Of a DNA stretch of 30,409 nucleotides, positions 21,795-30,409 are shown one piece after another. Made by a program: the position numbers and the translations under genes. The number at the start of each line of letters is the position of its first letter. Position 1 is the stretch's first letter. The stretch covers positions 1-30,409 of the forward strand of contig JACGCK010000383.1 of NCBI GenBank assembly GCA_014925825.1. The letters are read 5' to 3'. The notes under the pieces were generated by a model. It did not search any database, was not told where the DNA came from, and saw only the letters and a program-made list of their open reading frames with translations. The DNA comes from Pholiota molesta (taxonomy: Eukaryota; Basidiomycota; Agaricomycetes; Agaricales; Strophariaceae).

Positions 21795-24700
21795 ATGGAC
21801 GCCTACAACCCAGACCCATACGCCGCCACCCCGCGCCACCACCAGCACTGGAACCAGCACCTCATCCCCTCCCAGCCAGAACACTATCCCCACCAGTTCT
21901 TCCAGACACAGGCACAGCAGCAGCAGCACGCTGCAGACCGCGTCGCGGGCGACCCCGCCCGCACCAGCTCCCTCACACTCAACCTCTCGTCTTTGACCGT
22001 GCAGTCCCCCACCAATCTCTCCCCCATCGGCGGCCCCGCCCCCACAGCCCAGCCGCCCCCGCTCAGCCCCGCGGGGCCCGGTGCCAGCGCCGGCGGGGGC
22101 GCTCCCCCCTTTGCGCTCCACCACGCACAGCACGGCCTCGTCCACCACCCTCTCGGCCACCCCCATCCCCACGCCCACGGCGGCCACATGCAGCCCCCCT
22201 TCGCCTTCGACGGCGCCCCGAGCCAGCAGAGCCCACGCTATGACGACCAGCAGCAGCAACAGCAGCAGCAACAACAGCAACAGCAGCAACAGCAGCAGCA
22301 GCAGCAGCATCATCAACAGCAGCAGCAGCAGCAGCAGCAACACGCTCAGCAGCAGCACCAGCCGCCTCCGTCCTCCGCGGGGTACCGTCCCCCCGCGCCC
22401 GTACGCACCCCCTCCGCGCCCAACACCTCCACAGCCACCACCTCCCAACTCCCCCGCAAGCGCAGCTTCACCGCCAACCCCCTCCCAACCACCGCCCCGT
22501 CCTCATCCGCCACCCCCGCCTCCTCCGCCCATCCCAACGGCAACCTGAGCATTACCACCTCCTCCAGCAGCACTCCTCTGCCCGAGGAGGGCAATGCCAT
22601 GATGTACGAGGACGAAGCGCGCGACGCCGCCATGGAGCTCACCTCCGCCGTCCCCTACGACGACCTCGAGGTCCGCACACCGTACGGCGGTCCCGGCGCC
22701 GCCGCGGGCATGGGCACCGGCAGCGGCGGGAATGGCAGTCCGGTCGATGGCAGTGGGAGTGCAAGCGGCGAGGATTCCTTCGGCATGATGGGCGGCGGCG
22801 TTGGCGGCACGATGAATGTGCTAGGTAAACCACTGGCGACGAATAATTTTGTGACCAAGCTGTATCAGTGAGTTGGCTCTTTTCCTCAATTTCTGTCTTC
22901 TGTTTTTCGCGTTTTAGACTTGCATTTTTCTGTCTTTTATTTTTCATTCTGTAGAACAAGCACGTCTGCGTTTGTGCTCTATCATGTTCTTTGGGCTTTT
23001 TACTTTCTTTTTACCTTTCACTTTTTGGCCCGTGAAAGGCGGAAAACACAACGTGTGTACGATACAGATTCTGGATGGCGAGCAGGCGGACATCCTCTTG
23101 CCCTACTTCCTGCATCCGCTCAGGCCGCCTTGGGCCTTGATGTGTCGAAAACCAGCGGCGGATGCCAAGAATGGCAACCCCCCATCCAGATCCGAATCCG
23201 ACCCCGATTCGCCAAGGGATCAACACCTGCGCCACCCGGCGGCGACCGACGTCGTGGACGAAGGCGTGGACGGTGCGCTAGCGGCAACCTGCTGTAGGTG
23301 GCCGAGTTCCGGTCGCGCCTGTGCTGTGTATCGCTTTCTGTCGCCTTATTTTCGCTTTCGCGTCCGGTGTGGTCGCGTGGAGTCGGTTTGAGGCGAGATG
23401 GGCGGTGGACGCGCAATAGGACAACGAAGAAGAAGCGAAAGAGAGCGAGGAGCGTCGGTCACATACACGCGCGTTATTCCCGTGACAGCGTCATCTCCTG
23501 CCCAACTTCTGCCTATTTGCTTGCCGCCAACTCCCTTGATTACTGCATGTTTCATCCTGCCCACCATTCGGACGTGCGCCATCCATGTGGCTTTATTCGG
23601 TGCCTTTCGATGCGCTTGCGTGCGCTCTGCGCGCGTTTTTTGAGGCGCCATCAGCGCCATCAGCGCCATTCAGCATCATCTGCGAGCATCTGCCCCCTCC
23701 TGTCCCAGGATATCCTAGCCCATCCCCGGCGTGCCTATCCATCTCCCCGCCTATCTTTATGCTCCACTCAAACCCATCCGTCACCCCTCCACTATCTTGC
23801 CGATCCTCTCAGCGGCATTCCGACGACGACGATCGTTTGACGTGCGCGTATGTATGCAGCGCTAGACTATTCGCTAGCTTGTGGCAGCTCGTGGCCTTTC
23901 GCTGATGACGATGAGTTGATCGACATATGGTTAATGAAGGGAGTGACCGCGATTGGGCCTGTGGCACGTTCGGATCGCGGCGTCTCCACGGCGACGGCGA
24001 CGGATGGCGGAGGCTTTTTTCGGTGTGCCTTTTACGGTGTGGGGGATGCACGGGCGTATGCGGTTTCTGGTGGCACGCTTGGGTCCGCGATGTCGGCGGA
24101 CGGAGGCGCGGAGGGGGTTGCGTCTGTCTGTCGATGCGTTGACCTCCATTTTTCGGTGCTTGGATGAGTCGTTCTGCTTCGGCAGACGCCTTACTTTCTA
24201 TTCTTGATTTCTTGCGTTCTTCTTTCTTTCTTTTCTTTCTGCGTTTCCGGTTTCATTATTTCGCGACACGGTTGCGTTATATTTTTTTCCTTCGCACTTC
24301 TCGGTGAATGCCGACGAATCATTGCCTCCGTTCCGAGATTAGGTAGAATGGGTTCCTGACACCTTTTTGTTTTGCACTTGTATAGGATGATCAGCGATCC
24401 AAAGTCGGCGCAGTTCATTGCATGGACCGAGCTTGGGACCTCGTTCGTCGTCTCGAATGTGGGCGAGTTCAGCCGGAGCATTTTGGGTGGCCACTTTAAA
24501 CACAACAACGTATGTATCTTCTTTCTGCTAGTACGACACGCGCCTGACGTACCTGTCTTTGATAGTTCTCAAGTTTTGTGCGGCAACTTAATATGTACGG
24601 GTTCCATAAGATCAACAGGGTACGCACCCCTTTTTCTTTCTTTCTTTTTTGCTTTCCACTCCACATGGCAAGGTGTACTCATGCGATGGCTCTTTCAGAC

Positions 24701-25941
24701 ACCCCGCGCGCAGAGGACGTCCACGGACTCGCAGACGTGGGAGTTCTCACATACTAAATTTTTGCGCGGCCGTCCGGATCTGCTGGACGAGATCAAGAGG
24801 AAGGCGCTCGAGCCTGATCCGGGCGTGAAGCACCGTGTGGAACTTCCAGGAGAAGTGAGTATTAAACCTTTTCAAAGCTCTTGACTACTATTATGTTACT
24901 GGTTTGAGCGATATCCTCATCATCCTTTATGTAACTTTTCCTCCCTATGATCTCAGCAATGGGCAAGCAGATCTTTCGGATACTTACTGACATCCTTTTC
25001 TCTTTTCTTTAATTGGTCCAGGTCGCGGCGCAGCTCAACGCAATGCGCGATGAAAACATGCGGGTGTGGGACCAGCTGTCTGCGGAGCGGCGCAAAGTAG
25101 AAAAACTCGTCAGTGTCGTGGGTCGGTTGTGGGACGTTGTCGGCATGCGTTTCCCTGGAACCTGTCAGTGTTTATTGCTCTTCTATCGCGTGGAAGTTGG
25201 TCTGAGCTGTTCTTTCCTTTCATAGTGTCACAATTCCCGCCAGACCTGCTTGAGTCGGCGGAAAGCCCCAATATATACGTCACATCGCCGACGTCGACCT
25301 CGCGGTATCCGCCGCCGCTCTCAATGAACATGCATAGTATGCATAACCTGAGCAGCCCTAACTCGAGCCCGACCACGTCAGACTTCCCCAGCTCTCATGG
25401 GCACCACAGTCACAGCCAGCCCCACTCGCTCTCGCGGCAACATAGCTTCCAACACGTCGGCTATCGCGGCGACAGCACGTCCTCAACCCCGCTTCCGTCC
25501 TCGCCCGGGTCGATCTCAATGGACCTGTTCGACGACGGCACCCATGACGCGCCCTCCGGCCGTGGCAGCGCGAAACGACAGCGCCTCGACGAGAGCGGCG
25601 TCAGCGTCGGCGTTGGCGTCAGCGGGGTCAACGGCGGCGACGCGATGTCGCTCATGTCGTCCGTCTCCTCGCCCGGGTCCGGCCCCGTCCTGTCGAACCT
25701 GACCGTGCCGAAGAAGTCGAGCCGCGCGCGGAGCGACAGCGCGCCGCTGGGGTACGCGACGCCCTTGTGGCAGCAGGGCGGCTTGAGCGGCGGCCCCGGC
25801 AGCGGCGCGGTGGGCAGGCCCCGGAGCGGGAGCGGGATGATGCCGCGCGGCGTGCCCAATATCGGGAACATGACGCGGAACAGCAATGCGAGCACCCCGC
25901 TGCTGTCGATCACCACCGCTGATGCTGAGATCAGCCGATGA
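21795..25941 (+). CDS. HSF1: HSF-type (heat-shock factor) transcription factor, 754 aa
   Basis: Nuclear regulator of stress genes that binds GAA-type heat-shock elements as a trimer. Exons are 21795-22867, 24386-24509, 24566-24619, 24699-24854, 25022-25163 and 25226-25941, with phases consistent. Residues 1-344 are low-complexity (Pro, His, Ser, Gly), with a poly-Q tract from residue 152. The HSF DNA-binding domain spans about 345-450: KPLATNNFVTKLYQ, MISDPKSAQFIAW, GGHFKHNN and FSSFVRQLNMYGFHKINR, the hallmark recognition-helix block, then WEFSHTKFLRGRPDLLDEIKRK. Residues 470-510 (VAAQLNAMRDENMRVWDQLSAERRKVEKLV) form a heptad-like oligomerisation segment. The C-terminal 240 residues are Ser/Gly/Pro-rich with a basic patch (AKRQRLDE). 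No response-regulator receiver is present, which argues against Skn7. Intron 1 (1518 nt) is exceptionally long and splits the DNA-binding domain; the others are 56-167 nt. Confidence 0.92.
22248..22338 (+). repeat. CAG/CAA poly-glutamine tract in the HSF coding region
   Basis: Interrupted CAG/CAA repeat encoding about 28 Gln with two His inside, starting at residue 152. The mix of CAG and CAA suggests selection to keep Gln while limiting slippage. Confidence 0.85.
22868..24385 (+). other. 1518-nt intron 1 of the HSF gene
   Basis: Donor GTGAGT directly after LYQ and acceptor TTGTATAG before MISDP; the encoded DNA-binding domain is contiguous across it. Its first part is pyrimidine-rich (22880-23030) and the middle is GC-richer. 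Open frames inside have no recognisable domain. It may hold regulatory elements or an alternative promoter. Confidence 0.8.
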
Positions 25942-26116
25942 TGGCGGGTGTGTCGCGCATGCTGCTGCAGTGTGCTGGACCTCGGGAGAAAAACACGGGC
26001 CTTGGTCTGCGCACTCGGGAGGGAGCCCAAATCATTTCGACTGCTCCACCTCTGGCCTGGCTATGGCGTGGATACCATGGTCGCTTTTCAATGGCACAAG
26101 GCCTGCCATATCTTGA

Positions 26117-26124
26117 TGTATATA
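26117..26124 (+). promoter_or_regulatory. Candidate Puf-protein site UGUAUAUA, HSF 3' flank
   Basis: Exact match to the UGUANAUA recognition element of Pumilio/Puf3-type RNA-binding proteins, 176 nt after the HSF stop codon on the sense strand. A second copy is at 26745-26752. It is only meaningful if it lies in the 3'UTR. Confidence 0.3.
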
Positions 26125-26744
26125 TTCAGAGTGGCCCATCAACATACCCGTGGTGCTTGTACCACATCATCATCTGGGCAGCTTATGCTTCTTTGACCTA
26201 GGCTTTTTTTTCTTTTGGGACTATGTTTGTTGATTTCTTCGTCGCTGCTCTGCCTTCTGGTTTTTCTCCCACCATTCGCTCTTTTTCTAAGCAGTCTTTT
26301 CTGTTCTCTTTCCCTTTCTTTCTTTATGCTCTGCCATGCACAAACCCAAAAAAAGGACCATTCTTTTCGGCCACCCCTTTCTGTTCGTCGAAAGATTTGG
26401 TCAGCCCATTTTAGTTTCACATCCCCTAGACAAGATCAAGATTTTCTACGTAAACGCCAGATGAATTCCCTGCTTTTCTGTATGCGTACGAACTGGATCG
26501 CCTGCTGTTTTCTCCTTTTTTTTCTCTTCTTCGTAACTGAATTCCCCATTGCATATACCCTTTTTTTTGTTCATTTTTCTTCATGTCGCTCGTTCATTGC
26601 AATTGCTCAACATCATCTGTCCACTACATCCATCCATACAAACATCGTTACCCGTCAATCCGCTCCTCGAAAAAAAACCCGCTTTGCACCTGTAGACATC
26701 CGATTCCCCACCATACACATTTGATTCCATCCGTTGAACCTTCT

Positions 26745-26752
26745 TGTATATA
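26745..26752 (+). promoter_or_regulatory. Second candidate Puf-protein site UGUAUAUA
   Basis: Second exact UGUANAUA match, about 800 nt after the HSF stop codon, downstream of the pyrimidine-rich stretch. An 8-mer of this kind can occur by chance in AT-rich DNA. Confidence 0.2.
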
Positions 26753-28762
26753 TCCTGCTCTTTATCTAACCCCAAACTCAATGACTATAAAACCTTCCAA
26801 ATTCAACTTTACAATCTTATTCTTTCGATGTAGGATTTTTCCGTTTTGTGTTTCGTCTGCGCAGTCTCTCATAGAAAATACCCTGTATACTATCCGTTGC
26901 CAACAGATCCGTGGTTGAGATATGAAATCTCGTTATTTTGATAAATAAAGTACAGAAAATTAACTGATTCCTATGGCCATATCTCATAAACAGACGCCTT
27001 TTGATCAATTAATGGGCGTCTAATTGTTTGTGGCGTGGGCCGCGAGCGCTTGAAGGCGGAACCGGGCATAAAGTAAATTGGTTGCGTTCGAAAGAAATTA
27101 TGCAACAAGAGCACACTGAGTATTTCTGGGCCTTGAGCTGTAATTTATATGAGAACAAAAGTTGATTATCGTGCTCCAAGTACTCTGAGTTATTTCGTTA
27201 TCGAAAGCATCGTTCAAGAACTGGTTTGGGACAGTAAGGTAAGTATTCGAATCACCCATTTAGTAAACTTGTTCGCTGTGATTCGACGGGCGTATATATA
27301 AAGGGGATAATGTGTTGTGATTTCGGTGATGTTGTTATCTTTGAAAACGCAAGCGGTGATTAACTGGTTGTGATTGACACTGGACAGGCAGGTGTCGAAG
27401 TGTATGTATTCTGTTCCCGGCATCGATTCAGATATGCATATGTCCTTCTCAAAGGAGCAACAACAACTGGCAGAATGACGAGCGTTATCTTTATTACATA
27501 CTTTCGAAGCAGGCTTATGTATATATGCCATACCAGTACTTACTTACGACCAGCTATAAGTATAGACTTTAGATAGTGCCAGTGCTTAGAGTTGCTTTCA
27601 TGACCTCATGATAAGGGCTGTACGTAAGAAAACACAAGTTCTTCAGGACAATTATCGGTCAAACGCCGTTTCTGGGAGAAACACTCATTTTTGGATGGAT
27701 AAAATCAGACCATATGTAGCAGCCTATCACTCCTTTCCTGTTGAAAACCGTTCTAATAGCTCGGATTGCTCAAGTTGATCGACTAGGTCCTCGGACCCTT
27801 GGACCGACTTCTGTGCATAAATAAATCTAAATGTTGCTTCTCGTGCTAAAACGGCCAAACTCAAGAGCCTCGGAATCGGACTTGGGAATGGAGGATGGAA
27901 TCTCTGTCTAGAGATCAATAAATCAGATGAGGTTGTACATGTGAGCAGAAATTACGATGAGAGGTAAGAACAGGACAGAGACATGAGATTATGTTGAGAA
28001 GGGAGCAGGAATAACACAAGAAAGGACGAAGTAGAATTAGAAACTTGAAGAATAAAAAGACAAGCGAGGTATCAAAAAAGAAGGGGAAACGGTAGCTCTA
28101 CTGGGTAGAATAGAGAGGCGTGAGCTGACAGTGAAGTTGATGGTACGGAGCGGTAGGGTAAATCGTGGAAACCAAGATAGCGACCGATAGCAAAAAAGGC
28201 AATCAAACACAGAAAAGATCCGAAGGCATGGCAGGGAAGACAGATGTGTGGGGAGGTAAATAGGTATGTTAAAACAACAGTGAGAAGGTAAATGATAAGT
28301 ATGACAGATCCAAGGTAAGAGAAGGAAAGAACAGGCAGGAAAGTATAACAATCTAAACTTGGCGAATAGAGAATAGCTAGAAGACTGAGAAACCATCAAT
28401 TGGCACACGGAAACTACAAAGAGGGGTGATGCCTTTTGTGGGAATAGAGGGATGTTCCGTATTGTCGCATACTGGCGTAGAGTATGATTCTTGAGAGGAA
28501 TAAAAATGAAGGATGCAAGCAAAACTGGGAATCGCGAAGAGCGGGGATGGCTATAAAAAGAAGACAAGCAAAATAAAGGGAAGAGGGGTTATAATAATTT
28601 GAACCGGCCCCATCCAGGATGCCTTCGTGTCAAATTCAAACAGAATTCAGACATCAAACAGCAATACAACAACCACCTAAAAGGCAGAAAAAAAACTGTC
28701 CAGTGCGGCTGTCAATGGGCTCAATGCATGTCCAACCCCGTGCCCAAGGGGTCGTCAGGGAG

Positions 28763-29036
28763 TCATTTCATGTCCAAGCCTGCACCCAGCGGGGTGTCAT
28801 CTGGGTTAAACCACTGACCGAAGTCGCGCTCAAAGTTGATATCACCGTCTGGGCGAAATAGTGCCGATGGGTCGAACTCAGTGCCCATCCCGTCCATAAA
28901 AGATCCCGGATCAAAGAGGCTCATATCAGAACCCATGCCACCAGTTGGCGGCATCCCCAGTAGCGAGTTGGACATCATAAGGTGATTCTGAGGCGGCGGC
29001 GGCGGTTGTTGCTGCTGCTGCTGCTGCTGCTGCTGT

Positions 29037-29071
<35 letters not shown>

Positions 29072-30409
29072 TTGAGGATTTGGCTGATTACTTGGCACGG
29101 GTGTAGGCGGCGCTGTTCCACTGCCCGATGGTCCACCAGGCGGTTGGTTCCTTGGCGATCCGTCCGAATTGTGCGTTGGCTGCTGCTGTTGACCATTTGG
29201 CGGCGGCAGTAATCCACCAGGACCTTTGTTGGCGCCGTTGGCGTCCTTGGCGTCCTTCGGTGGGCCATTCATGGCAGGGGATGGCGGAGGCATCATGCCA
29301 ATAGAGGGCTTGTTCTGCATGCGATTATTAAGCGAGGGAGTAAACTGAGGCGCGGATCCACTAGGGGGCGGGCCTTGGTTGTTGGGCATTCGGTAGAGCG
29401 GTTGCTGCTGCTGTTGATTCGCCTATTTTTTTTATTTAAGAAATGAAACAAAAAGTCAGAAAAAATCGCGTCAAGGTTAAACGAGAGCCCAACGGCAGTG
29501 AAGGGATATGGTATCCAGAAAACCATTACGTACATGCATCTGTTGCTGTTGAGGCGACATCATCACATTCCCACCGCCCATTTGCATCATCGATGGCGAC
29601 GGCCCAACCATTGGCCCTTGCAAGCCTGGATGCTGTTGCTGTTGCTGGGGCGGCGGCACGCCCATCTGCATACCATTCATACCGCCCATCCCCCTTTGCT
29701 GCATTAGCAAATTCATCTGCTGTTGTTGCTGCGCTGACATTTGTGGTTGGTTCGGCGGCTGCCCTTGCTGCTGTTGCTGTTGGCTTGGGGGATGCTGTCC
29801 CGGGTGCGCGTATGGGATCGGCACCATGGCAGGTGGTTCTGCAGGCGATCGACGGACGCGTTTGCGGTCAGGTGGCGAGGACTCGTTGCGTGGTAGGGTC
29901 TCATGCTTGTAATACTTGTCCATTAGATAACAACGTCACAGAAAAATGCAAAGTAGCTCACTTCTTCACCCGGTGACGTGCTATTTCTCTTGATTCTCTG
30001 CTGAGGAGGCTGCGCACCTGGTCGTTGCGGCTGCTGACCAGGTTGCCCAGGCGCCTGCATCATTCCGGGCGGACCCTGGCCATCCTTTCTCTGTCGTTGT
30101 TTCCAGGTGTTGATTATGCGGTTCTAAATAAGAAAAAAGTCAACGATCGAGTAAGGAAACAAAGTGCCCAAAAAAGGCAAGGATAAATGTAGCAGGAGGT
30201 GACTCAATAAGGGATGGCGGACCCAAATAGGAATGGTATGATCGAATGATCGAAATAACGGAAGAAAAATATAATGAAATATCGATCGTTGAATGCGATC
30301 GACGGGGAAAGAAACGGAGACGGAGACTGCTACAAGAAAGGAAAGGGACAAAAGATGAAATACACACCTTCTCCGACATACTAAGATTCGACAACTCCTT
30401 ATCTCCACA
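28763..30409 (-). CDS. Gln/Pro-rich putative transcriptional regulator, 5' end outside window
   Basis: Exons on the minus strand are 30368-30409 (partial), 29962-30123, 29534-29905 and 28763-29422; introns are 244, 56 and 111 nt and all phases agree. About 412 C-terminal residues are visible. The first part is charged (DKELSNLSMSEKNRIINTWK, then QRQRKDGQGPP). It is followed by a basic nuclear-localisation-like stretch (PPDRKRVRRSP), many Gln/Met/Pro-rich segments, a poly-Q run of about 22 residues, and an acidic/aromatic C-terminus (DPSALFRPDGDINFERDFGQW). The composition and the C-terminal motif suggest a nuclear transcription co-regulator. The tail reminds me of basidiomycete LisH/Flo8-type regulators, but the N-terminal domain that would settle this lies outside the window, so the family is left open. 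It is convergent with the HSF gene. Confidence 0.7.
29008..29073 (-). repeat. CAG/CAA poly-glutamine tract in the Gln-rich regulator
   Basis: Interrupted CAG/CAA repeat (read on the minus strand) encoding about 22 consecutive Gln, directly followed by a proline run. Length polymorphism between strains is likely. Confidence 0.85.

Larger units (their letters stand above)
25942..28762. other. Convergent 3' flanks of HSF and Gln-rich regulator
   Basis: 2.8 kb with no supported gene. 26200-26700 is strongly pyrimidine-rich on plus, which is the sense strand of HSF. 27960-28560 is pyrimidine-rich on minus, the sense strand of the opposing gene; the 176-codon minus-strand frame there (28037-28567) is a product of that bias. 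Two TGTATATA motifs lie at 26117-26124 and 26745-26752. A TATATAAA stretch at about 27294 has no gene that I can attach to it. Confidence 0.5.

Noticed and set aside
21705..22448. 247-codon minus-strand frame opposite HSF exon 1
   Set aside because: It is the shadow of the poly-Q/Pro-rich exon, giving poly-Leu and Gly-rich sequence without meaning.
23298..23840. 180-codon frame inside HSF intron 1
   Set aside because: No domain; several overlapping frames on both strands in the same place indicate GC-rich non-coding sequence rather than a nested gene.
23902..23912. TGATGA resembling a snoRNA C box in HSF intron 1
   Set aside because: There is no purine before it and no CTGA D box at a suitable distance, so a C/D snoRNA is not supported.
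27292..27306. TATATAAA stretch as promoter of an unknown gene
   Set aside because: No credible reading frame or RNA structure follows on the plus strand; AT-rich chance match.
28037..28567. 176-codon minus-strand frame rich in Ser, Phe, Leu and Pro
   Set aside because: The composition follows directly from the pyrimidine-rich strand; there is no domain, and the position fits the 3' flank of the Gln-rich gene.

Overview
The window reads as nuclear DNA of a filamentous basidiomycete, most likely an agaricomycete mushroom. The evidence is genes split by many 42-66 nt GT-AG introns, an F-box protein of the type common in mushrooms, a Kex2-like furin, a fungal nitronate monooxygenase, a mitochondrial ATP synthase subunit b, and a heat-shock factor embedded in long Gln/Pro/Ser-rich low-complexity sequence. 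Gene models were built by hand from reading frames, splice signals and family knowledge. Exon joins were checked for phase but not against any transcript.

Layout. 1-1247 (-): 3' truncated nitronate monooxygenase carrying a one-base frameshift. 2410-5195 (-) and 5652-8450 (-): head-to-tail tandem pair of KEX2-type proprotein convertases with identical intron positions. The distal copy is intact (858 aa). The proximal copy keeps all catalytic residues but has a frameshift inside the catalytic domain and another in the cytosolic tail. 9450-10030 (+): small two-helix membrane protein (155 aa). 10309-11343 (-): single-pass type I membrane protein (293 aa). 13133-14154 (-): ATP4, subunit b of F0. 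14914-15799 (-): 276 aa protein with about five membrane helices. 16718-18092 (-): F-box protein (437 aa). 21795-25941 (+): HSF-type transcription factor (754 aa), whose DNA-binding domain is interrupted by a 1518 nt intron, about 25 times longer than most other introns here. 28763-30409 (-): 5' truncated Gln/Pro-rich putative transcriptional regulator, convergent with the HSF gene.

The genes do not form an obvious pathway cluster. The clearest local theme is the KEX2 duplication next to the NMO gene. All three single-base frameshifts of the window lie in these two neighbouring genes within 4.3 kb, and the remaining models are all frame-clean. The second theme is the pair of convergent poly-Q regulators at the right end, with long pyrimidine-rich 3' flanks. 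Between genes there are several long stretches (1.0-3.7 kb) without a convincing gene. I saw no tRNA, rRNA, CRISPR array, transposase or other dedicated mobile-element gene.
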